21,083 nucleotides of DNA from an uncultured Gemella sp. (GTDB taxonomy: Bacteria; Bacillota; Bacilli; Staphylococcales; Gemellaceae): NCBI GenBank assembly GCA_927911745.1, contig CAKMQF010000011.1, forward strand, positions 1 to 21,083, in the 5' to 3' direction. The position numbers and the translations under genes were made by a program. Positions 9,107 to 15,372 of the stretch are shown here, in pieces. The notes below the pieces were generated by a model. It was not told where the DNA came from. It did not search any database and saw nothing but the letters and a program-made list of their open reading frames with translations. Positions within the stretch are counted from its first letter, which is position 1; each line of letters begins with the position of its first letter.

Positions 9107-9742
9107 ATGAATAAGAAGTTTAAAAATGCTTTTTTGAATGTTCTTATCGTGGTACTGTTATGTACATCCGTAGTATTGATATTCAAAAATCAAATTAGAG
9201 AATATTTAACAGGTAATGCTAATGATAAGATTATTACAGCTTATAAAAATAATAAAGGTGAAGTAGACATACCGTGGTGGCAAAAAATGTTTACAGATAA
9301 TGAGTCAAAAATTAAATTAACAGACTCAATGTTAGGAATTTTAAAAATTGATAGTGTAGATATAGAAGAACCAATCTTCCAAGATGTTACTGAAATCAAT
9401 TTAATTAATGGAGTAGCAACATCACAAGAACCATCAACTTTAGATGCTCAAAACGTTGTTATAGCAGGACATAGTGTTCAAGGTGTTGGAATAAGATTCA
9501 ATAACTTAAACAAAATAAAAACTGGCGCTAAAATTCAAATTATTTCGAAAGATAAATTACGTACATATGAAGTAAACAAACTTTATGATGTAGTACCAAC
9601 GCAAGTTGAAATTTTGGAACAACATGAGAACGAACCAAAAATATTAAAATTATTTACTTGTGATAATTTTAATCCACAAACTGGTGAATGGGAAAGCAGA
9701 TTTGTAGTAGAAGCAAAATTAATAGGAGAAGAAAGTGCATAA
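9107..9742 (+). CDS. srtA: Class A-type sortase
   Basis: Membrane transpeptidase that cleaves LPXTG-type sorting signals and links surface proteins to the cell wall. It has 211 aa with an N-terminal membrane anchor (residues about 9-27, AFLNVLIVVLLCTSVVLIF) and an extracytoplasmic catalytic domain. The triad is visible: His122 in VIAGHS, Cys185 in KLFTCDNF (TLxTC-like) and Arg198 in WESRFVVEA. TAGGAGG precedes ATG 9107. The gene sits between recG and plsX, where fapR is found in Bacillus and Staphylococcus. Being inside a housekeeping operon suggests constitutive expression as the general sortase. The LPXTG-class adhesin downstream is a plausible substrate. The class is inferred from motifs and size. 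Confidence 0.88.
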   Translation: MNKKFKNAFLNVLIVVLLCTSVVLIFKNQIREYLTGNANDKIITAYKNNKGEVDIPWWQKMFTDNESKIKLTDSMLGILKIDSVDIEEPIFQDVTEINLINGVATSQEPSTLDAQNVVIAGHSVQGVGIRFNNLNKIKTGAKIQIISKDKLRTYEVNKLYDVVPTQVEILEQHENEPKILKLFTCDNFNPQTGEWESRFVVEAKLIGEESA

Positions 9743-10727
9743 TATTATGAAAATAGGTATTGATATACTAGGAGTAGATGAGCCTAGTAGAATTATTAAC
9801 TTTGTAAATAGTTATAAAGACGATGAAGTAGAACTTTATGTCTATGGACTTGAAGAAAACTTAAATCAAATAACTAAAACAGAAAATATTATTAAGAATG
9901 TTTGTACTGAAGAGGTGCTAATGTCTGATGATGCAGCACGTGTTCATAGAAAGAAAAAAGATGCTTCTATGATAAGAATGTTATCTGATTTAAATAATGA
10001 TGTTATTGATGTAGCAATTTCAGGTGGAAGCACTGGTGCTTTTATGGCTAGTTCGCTATTTATGCTAGGGCGCATTGAGGGTATCTCTAAACCAGGATTA
10101 GCATCATTATTACCAACAAGATCTGAACATAAATTTTTACTTACAGATTTAGGTGCAAATGTAGAAGCAAAACCTGATGATTTGCTAAACTATGCTAAAC
10201 TTGGTCAATTATATATGAAATATATCTATAACATTGAAACACCTTCGGTAGCATTACTTAATGTTGGTGTTGAAGAATCAAAAGGTAATAAAGTATATAA
10301 AGAAGCTCATAAGTTACTTAAAGAAGATATTGCTAACTTTAAAGGAAATATAGAAGCAAGAGAAATTCTTGAGCATAAATATGATATAGTTATTGCTGAC
10401 GGATTTGCTGGGAATATTTTATTGAAATCTATTGAAGGTGTAGCAAGTTCATTAGGGAAAATGATTAAAGGTATCTTCTTAGAAAACTTGATAACAAAAA
10501 TCTCTGCATTACTAGTAAAAAGCGGAATTTCAAAATTCAAAAAGAAATTTGATTACAGTGAATATGGTGGAGCTTTCTTATTAGGGATAAAAAAACCAAG
10601 TATAAAAATTCATGGTTCAGCTGATGAAAATGCACTATATTATGCAGTTCAACAAGCAAAACAAATACACAAAACAAAACTTTATGGTATAATGATAGAA
10701 ACGATGGAAAAAGGAGAAACAAATTAA
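9735..10727 (+). CDS. plsX: Phosphate acyltransferase PlsX
   Basis: Makes acyl-phosphate from acyl-ACP, and runs in reverse, to feed PlsY in phosphatidic acid synthesis. It acts at the cytoplasmic membrane. Recognisable blocks are KIGIDILGVDE at the N-terminus, DVAISGGSTGAFMA, RSEHKFLLTDLGANVEAKP, VALLNVGVEESKGN and DIVIADGFAGNILLKSIEG. GTG 9735 has a Shine-Dalgarno (AGGAG, 9724-9728) at 6-nt spacing and gives an 8-bp overlap with the sortase, as at rpoY/rnjA and sdaAA/recG. ATG 9747 (326 aa, MKIGIDIL) matches the usual family N-terminus but is 18 nt from that site. Either start is possible. The acpP ATG overlaps the stop by one base. fabD and fabG, which normally follow plsX, are absent here. 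Confidence 0.92.
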   Translation: MHNIMKIGIDILGVDEPSRIINFVNSYKDDEVELYVYGLEENLNQITKTENIIKNVCTEEVLMSDDAARVHRKKKDASMIRMLSDLNNDVIDVAISGGSTGAFMASSLFMLGRIEGISKPGLASLLPTRSEHKFLLTDLGANVEAKPDDLLNYAKLGQLYMKYIYNIETPSVALLNVGVEESKGNKVYKEAHKLLKEDIANFKGNIEAREILEHKYDIVIADGFAGNILLKSIEGVASSLGKMIKGIFLENLITKISALLVKSGISKFKKKFDYSEYGGAFLLGIKKPSIKIHGSADENALYYAVQQAKQIHKTKLYGIMIETMEKGETN

Positions 10728-10957
10728 TGGCAATTTTCGAAGAAGTAAAAGAGATTATTACTAAGTATATTAAAATAGATGCGGATAAAATTACTTTAGA
10801 ATCAAGATTAAATGAAGATCTTGATGCTGATTCAATTGACGTTGCTGATGTAGTAATGGATATTGAAGAAAAATACGGATTTGAATTTTCTGATGAAGAT
10901 GCAGAAAACATCGTTCAAATCAAAGACTTAGTAAAAGTTATCGAAGAAAGAAAATAG
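10727..10957 (+). CDS. acpP: Acyl carrier protein
   Basis: A 76-aa acidic protein. Ser36 in LDADSIDVADVVMDIEEKYG is the site that receives 4'-phosphopantetheine; the usual motif is DSLD, here DSID. It carries acyl chains for PlsX and fatty acid enzymes. The C-terminus follows the standard helix pattern (FEFSDEDAENIVQIKDLVKVI). It is translated from an ATG overlapping the plsX stop in TAATG, with GGAG at 10713-10716. It is the last gene of the operon and is followed by a terminator. Paralogous carrier proteins (for example DltC) look similar, but partnership with plsX favours the fatty-acid ACP. Confidence 0.9.
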   Translation: MAIFEEVKEIITKYIKIDADKITLESRLNEDLDADSIDVADVVMDIEEKYGFEFSDEDAENIVQIKDLVKVIEERK

Positions 10958-10971
10958 AAATTAATAAGTTA

Positions 10972-11010
10972 CTAGAGTTTTACGTGATGTAAAGCTCTAG
11001 TTTTAATTTT
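10972..11010 (+). terminator. Rho-independent terminator after acpP
   Basis: A 12-bp stem (CTAGAGTTTTAC at 10972-10983 with GTAAAGCTCTAG at 10989-11000, one G-T wobble), a 5-nt loop, then TTTTAATTTT. It ends the nine-gene operon. Confidence 0.85.
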
Positions 11011-11124
11011 CTATAAATAGAAAATTATTTTAACTAGCTATAAGTTAAGTATGATAAGATAATTTTCAATATTATTTATATCATATTTAATTTATTAATT
11101 TAGCTTTTAAGTGTGTATGAAATA

Positions 11125-11133
11125 TGATATAAT
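11125..11133 (+). promoter_or_regulatory. Extended -10 promoter for the DedA-hydrolase gene
   Basis: TGATATAAT is a perfect TATAAT (11128-11133) with the TGn extension. The -35 position (around 11105-11110, TTTTAA) is poor, as is common for extended -10 promoters. The start would be near 11140, about 32 nt before ATG 11172. AAGGAGA at 11154-11160 is the ribosome binding site. The remainder of the 11011-11124 gap is AT-rich with no other signal. Confidence 0.6.
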
Positions 11134-11171
11134 TTATTAGTAAATAAATAAAAAAGGAGAATAGTTTATAT

Positions 11172-12482
11172 ATGGAAATGTTATTTAAACTATTAACTGA
11201 ACATGTATATATAATATTATTTGTTTCGCTTATCTTGGAATTTGCAGCGTTACCTCTACCAGGTGAGACGATGATGGTAGTAGCTGGAATAATGGCATAT
11301 AATAATCATGGAAGTTATATAGGGATGATTGTTGCAAGTGCATTAGGAACGGTAATAGGAATGCAATTTTCTTACGAAGTAGGTAGAAGGTTAGGAACAA
11401 AAGCAGTTGATAAATATGGTATGTATATAGGTCTTACTCCATATAGGATGACAAAGGCCGCTGAATTTTTTAATAAATTTGGAAATATTGTAATAATTAT
11501 AGCGTATTTTTTACCAGGTGTAAGACATATACTTGGATATTTTTCTGGGATTTCACGTATAGATGCCAAAAAATTCCATATATATTCAACAATTGGTGGA
11601 GTATTCTGGGTAGTTGTGTTTATAACACTAGGTTATGTATTGGGACCAAGTGCACCTCATGCATTTAAATTACTACACAAGTATGGAACAATGTTGTTCA
11701 TTTTAGCAATAGCAGCATTATTCATCTACTTAATTTATAAAAAAATTAGGTGCAAAGATTTTGCTGTATATTTTAGAAAAAGAATGAAATATTTAGTAGT
11801 TCTTTTATTACTAGAAGCAGTTGTTTTAGTTAAGTTTGTAGTATTAGATGAAAGAGCACACCCAAAATTCAAATCTGTTATAATTTTTTATTGTTTAGGA
11901 TTTTTAGCATTTGTAGCTTTCTTATTATATCTTAGAGTATTGTTAAAACATGATACGACTGAAAAATTACTTGTAGTAGTTGATTATCAAAAAGACTTTG
12001 TAGATGGTGCTTTAGGATTTGAAACAGCAGAACAACTTGATCAAGTTATAGCTAACAAAATTGATGAGTATTTAAAAGCTGGTCAAGATGTAATCTTCAC
12101 AAAAGATACGCATTATACTAACTATCTAACTACAAGAGAAGGTAAACATTTACCTATTGAACACTGTATAATAGATAGTGAAGGTCATAATCTATACGGA
12201 AAAGTAGCTGGTTATGAAAAACAAGCTAAGAAAGTCTTTAATAAAACATCTTTTGGAAGTATAGACTTAGCTAAGTTTATTTCACGAAGTGACTATAAAG
12301 AAGTAGAGTTTTGTGGTTTAGTCTCTAATATTTGTGTATTAAGTAATATAATAATGACACAAACTTATAATGAAAAAGTAGAAATAACAGTGGATTTAAA
12401 TGCTACTAAAGGATTAAGTGAAGAGGTTAACTCATCATTTAAAACATATTTACAAAATTTAACTGTAAATGTAAAAGAATAA
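11172..12482 (+). CDS. DedA/VTT membrane domain fused to a nicotinamidase-like cysteine hydrolase
   Basis: A 436-aa uninterrupted ORF. Residues 1-200 are a DedA/VTT family membrane domain: LEFAALPLPGETMMVVAG matches the E..PLPGE motif, FLPGVRHILGYFSGISR matches the conserved re-entrant/Arg motif, and several hydrophobic helices follow. Residues about 204-257 add two more membrane segments. From about residue 262 (KLLVVVDYQKDFVDGAL) the sequence is an isochorismatase/nicotinamidase-family cysteine hydrolase. It has the catalytic Asp in VVDYQKDF, Lys in IFTKDTH, Cys in CGLVSNICVLS, and possible metal ligands in DTH. Such enzymes hydrolyse amides such as nicotinamide; the substrate here is unproven. 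DedA proteins move lipids or ions across membranes. The fusion is not one I know from the standard families. It has its own promoter and terminator and looks monocistronic. Confidence 0.8.
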   Translation: MEMLFKLLTEHVYIILFVSLILEFAALPLPGETMMVVAGIMAYNNHGSYIGMIVASALGTVIGMQFSYEVGRRLGTKAVDKYGMYIGLTPYRMTKAAEFFNKFGNIVIIIAYFLPGVRHILGYFSGISRIDAKKFHIYSTIGGVFWVVVFITLGYVLGPSAPHAFKLLHKYGTMLFILAIAALFIYLIYKKIRCKDFAVYFRKRMKYLVVLLLLEAVVLVKFVVLDERAHPKFKSVIIFYCLGFLAFVAFLLYLRVLLKHDTTEKLLVVVDYQKDFVDGALGFETAEQLDQVIANKIDEYLKAGQDVIFTKDTHYTNYLTTREGKHLPIEHCIIDSEGHNLYGKVAGYEKQAKKVFNKTSFGSIDLAKFISRSDYKEVEFCGLVSNICVLSNIIMTQTYNEKVEITVDLNATKGLSEEVNSSFKTYLQNLTVNVKE

Positions 12483-12534
12483 AAAAATATGAATCATTTT
12501 CCGAACATTAAGGGAATGATTCATATTTTTTTAT
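12482..12534 (+). terminator. Rho-independent terminator after the DedA-hydrolase gene
   Basis: A long stem with A-rich left arm and T-rich right arm: AAAATATGAATCATT pairs with AATGATTCATATTTT, with a further imperfect CC/GG pairing inside, then TTTTTTTAT. A frame opening at 12489 that reads through this hairpin is not a credible start of the next gene. Confidence 0.85.
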
Positions 12535-12541
12535 GTTTTCA

Positions 12542-12571
12542 TTGGAAAATTAGTGAAGTTTATGGTAAACT
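12542..12571 (+). promoter_or_regulatory. Candidate promoter of the ATP-grasp/M50 pair
   Basis: TTGGAA (12542-12547), 18-nt spacer, and TAAACT (12566-12571) with TGG just before it, the same TGnTAA extended -10 style as the promoter at 2011-2039. The start would be near 12578, 25 nt before ATG 12603. Confidence 0.45.
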
Positions 12572-12602
12572 AATGAATAATATTAGGAAAGAAGGGATTA
12601 TT

Positions 12603-13769
12603 ATGAATTATTTATTAGTATCACCAAATTTTCCAACTTCACAGGAAAGTTTTGCAAGAAAATTGGTTGAAAAAGGAGTTAGAGTATTAGGAATTGGTAG
12701 TGAAAATTATGATAATCTAACTGATGGATTAAAGAATGCTCTAACCGAGTATTACAAAGTAAACGATTTAGAAAATTATGAAGAAGTATTAAGAGGTGTA
12801 GCGTTCTTAATATATAAACACGGTGTTATAGATAGGGTTGAGTCTAACAATGAGCATTGGTTAACGTTAGATTCAATAATACGTGAACAATTTAATATCC
12901 CAGGATTAAAACCTAAAAATTTAGATTTTACAAAGTACAAATCTAAAATGAAGGAAAGATTTATTAAAGCCAAAGTACCAGTTGCTAAGGGGCAAGCAGT
13001 AAAAACAATTAAAGAACTTGAAAAGCTATAAAAGATATTAAATTACCGGTAATAGCTAAACCAGATAATGGAGTAGGAGCTAATAATACATTTAAACTAT
13101 TAACAAAAGAAGATGTAGAAATTTTTAAAAATCAATGGAACCAAGATGTTGTGTACTTCCTTGAAAGTTATGTGGACAATGGTGTCCTTTGTACGTATGA
13201 CGGCTTGATTGATTCTAAAGGTGAAGTTGTTTTTGAAACTAGTTTTTATTATACAAAACCTACTTTAGATTTATTAAACGATGGTCTAGATTATGGAAAT
13301 ATTATTTCTAAACAAATTGATCCTAAACTAAAAGAATATGGAAGAAAAATTGTTAAAGAATTTGGAATGAAGGAGAGGTTCTTCCATATCGAATTTTTCA
13401 AATTACCTAATAACGATTATATTGCTCTAGAATATAATAACCGAATTGCAGGTGGATATACAGTTGATTTATATAATCATACTTATGAATGTGATTTATT
13501 TGAGATGTATGCTGATATTGTAGTTGGTAATTCACCGAAAAAAAGTGAAGAATAACTATAATGGTATTGCTTTGTCAAGACGTGATAAATATACTTATAA
13601 ATATTCTAATGAAGATATTTATAATAAATATTCAAAAGAACTTCGTCTAATTGATAGAGTACCAGGAGTATTTGCAACAGCTATGGGAGAATGGGTGTAT
13701 ATCTTAGTAGACGAAAATATTGAAAAAATTAACGAAATGATGGATTATATTCATAAGAAATTTGAATAG
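12603..13769 (+). CDS. ATP-grasp carboxylate-amine ligase-like protein, frame broken twice
   Basis: Member of the ATP-grasp superfamily, which joins a carboxylate to an amine or thiol through an acyl-phosphate. The N-terminal Rossmann-like domain reads NYLLVSPNFPTSQESFARKL. LPVIAKPDNGVGANNTFKL is the ATP-binding lysine and glycine loop. HIEFFKLPNNDYIALEYNNR with downstream RIAGG is the metal-binding acidic block. ATG 12603 has GAAGGG at 12591-12596. The first fragment stops at 13031; adding one A to the A4 run at 13021-13024 gives ELEKAIKDIKLPVIAKP. The second stops at 13555; removing one A from the A7 run at 13538-13544 gives NSPKKVKNNYNGIALSRRD and continues to 13769. Repaired size is 388 aa. 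The substrate is unknown: amino acid or peptide ligation is possible but unsupported. The M50 gene follows with a 14-bp gap. Confidence 0.75.
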
Positions 13770-13783
13770 GAGAATTGTTTGTG

Positions 13784-14861
13784 ATGAATAAATTTATTAA
13801 AGGACTTTTACAAATATTAGGAATTATGATTGTTGGAGCGATAATAGGATATTCTGTCGGTAAGATTGCAGGAGACTCACTTTCAGGAGTTGATGCTCCA
13901 AATATAATATTGTTATTAATAGCAGGAGTAATAGCTTTTATTTTACAAGTTATAGTTCATGAAGCGGGGCATTTAGTTTTTGGATTGCTATCGGGATATA
14001 AATTTATTAGTTTTAGAGTGTTTGATTTCAAAATTATAAAAGATGAAAATGAAAAACTTAAAATTAGATTTGAAAGACTAGCAGGAACAGGTGGTCAGTG
14101 TTTAATGAGAGCACCTGAGTATGTTGAAGGAAAGTTTAAGTATAAATTATATCTTCTAGGTGGTGTAATATTTAATGTGTTGTTTTCCATTGTATTTTGG
14201 CTAATCCTACCAAGTTATTATACATTATTATTTGCTTTAATAGGATTTGCTTTAGCTTTTCTAAACTTGATTCCGATGGGATTCAACGATGGAATGACCT
14301 ATTATCATGCTAATAAAGATGAAACCACTAGATTTGTTCTATATTTACAATTAGAATATGTATATTATCAAAGTATTGGTAAAAATTTATTAATTGAAAA
14401 ACCTGAAATAGTAGAAAAAATAAATTCACTAGAAATAATTAATACTAATTATTTAACTGATGCACTAGAATTTATTAAATTAGAAGGATTAGAATATTTC
14501 TTTGAGTTTGATGCTTTATACAATGAGGCAAGAAAACTATATATTGAAAGAGACGATTTATTACCAGTTTATAAAATTGAACTTATGGCATTGTTAGTAA
14601 AATTAATAAGCTTAGTGAATCCAGAAGATGAACTATTAGAAGAACTTATGAATGATAAGACTTATTAGCAAGACTTAAACAAAAAATCCACAAACGAAAA
14701 ATATTTTAGCAACATACGAATATGGCGTGAAGTTAAATGATGAGAAAGCTTTAGATTTAATAGCTGATGCAAGAAAATTAAAAAATAAAGCACCAAATTT
14801 ATATGTTCAAAGTCTAGAAATGAAATATTGTGATTATTTAGAAAATAAGATTTTAAAATAA
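13784..14861 (+). CDS. M50-family (site-2-protease-like) membrane zinc metalloprotease, frame broken near the C-terminus
   Basis: Polytopic membrane protein with an intramembrane HEAGH zinc motif (His59, Glu60, His63) in LQVIVHEAGHLVFGLLSG. A second metal-ligand motif is NLIPMGFNDG (Asn161 to Asp169), resembling the NxxPxxxxDG of site-2 proteases. Hydrophobic segments lie at about 5-27, 38-60 and 118-160. The C-terminal region is helical and soluble. AGGAGA (13768-13773) suits ATG 13784 better than the nearer GTG and TTG codons. The frame stops at 14668. Adding one T at 14665-14666 and one A to the A6 run at 14681-14686 extends it as TYLARLKQKNPQTKNILATY to a stop at 14861, for 359 aa. The rest of this stretch is open and free of stops, so the extension is credible. 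The substrate is unknown. It probably forms an operon with the ATP-grasp gene. Confidence 0.72.
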
Positions 14862-14865
14862 AAGG

Positions 14866-14907
14866 AAATATCAGTAGCTTTTTACAAGGTTACTGATATT
14901 TTTTTAT
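14866..14907 (+). terminator. Rho-independent terminator after the M50 gene
   Basis: A 13-bp stem (AAATATCAGTAGC at 14866-14878 with GTTACTGATATTT at 14889-14901, one G-T pair), a 10-nt loop, and a T tract. Its position 4 bp after the restored stop at 14861 supports the repaired C-terminus. Confidence 0.85.
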
Positions 14908-14976
14908 TTTATTTAAATATTTCCTAAATTAAATGATGATTTTTAAATTAAAATAATCTGGCTATAATAGAAAAAA

Positions 14977-14992
14977 TAGTAAACGTTATCAA
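14977..14992 (+). promoter_or_regulatory. Candidate catabolite-responsive element (cre, CcpA site)
   Basis: TAGTAAACGTTATCAA fits the degenerate consensus WTGNAARCGNWWWCAW at 15 of 16 positions (A instead of T at position 2). It lies about 9 nt after a TATAAT, where CcpA would block initiation. A CcpA protein is not encoded in this window, so the call rests on pattern alone. Confidence 0.4.
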
Positions 14993-15022
14993 AAATGATA
15001 AATTTTTGATAAATGATTATCA
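14986..15022. promoter_or_regulatory. Cluster of TTATCA/TGATAA half-sites (possible operator)
   Basis: Four half-sites in 37 bp: TTATCA (14986-14991), TGATAA (14996-15001), TGATAA (15007-15012) and TTATCA (15017-15022). The first and third form a perfect 10-bp inverted repeat (TTATCAAAAA...TTTTTGATAA). The last two form TGATAAATGATTATCA, one base longer than the TGATAATnATTATCA form of a Fur-family box. A missing or extra base is a known risk in this sequence. Confidence 0.35.
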
Positions 15023-15206
15023 ATAAATATTATACGTAAACTTTATAAAGTCTATTAAATTAACTAATGCAGATATTTTAAAGATTAAATTATGTAAATT
15101 GATTTTTAATATAAAAAATGTTATTTTATAAATTAGACAACTATTTTATTATGAAAATAAAGGTAGTTTTATAACTTAAATATACTTAAAATATACAAAA
15201 ATTCTA

Positions 15207-15235
15207 TTGACACAAGTATATTTAATAGATAAAAT
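15207..15235 (+). promoter_or_regulatory. Strong promoter of the adhesin gene
   Basis: A perfect -35 TTGACA (15207-15212), 17-nt spacer, and -10 TAAAAT (15230-15235). The start near 15242 leaves a 5' leader of about 130 nt before ATG 15373. A second weaker set, TTGTTT (15272-15277) with TATAAT (15296-15301) at 18 nt, could start closer to the gene. TGATT/AATCA (15269-15273, 15279-15283) overlaps that second -35. Confidence 0.65.
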
Positions 15236-15372
15236 TGATTTAAGTGATGAAATAATTCTATATTAGATTGATTGTTTTAATCACATCGTTATTATTATAA
15301 TAGTAAAGATATTTACATTGAAATAACTTAGAAATTATATTTTTTTATTGTTTATTTAGGAGGGGATAAAAA

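Larger units (their letters stand above)
14908..15206. other. Long AT-rich regulatory region before the adhesin
   Basis: No gene of credible length in any frame. It holds a TATAAT at 14963-14968 without a good -35, a cre-like sequence at 14977-14992 and a cluster of TGATAA/TTATCA half-sites at 14986-15022. The rest is featureless A/T-rich DNA. Transcription starting here would give the adhesin a leader of about 400 nt, or could make a short untranslated RNA. Confidence 0.5.

Noticed and set aside
8818..9186. Reverse-strand ORF of 122 aa opposite recG and the sortase
   Set aside because: The forward frames are unmistakably RecG and sortase. The reverse product resembles no family and spans two genes.
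12489..12602. Possible upstream extension of the ATP-grasp gene starting at 12489
   Set aside because: It would translate through the terminator hairpin and the promoter region. ATG 12603 has a proper ribosome binding site and begins the conserved N-terminus.
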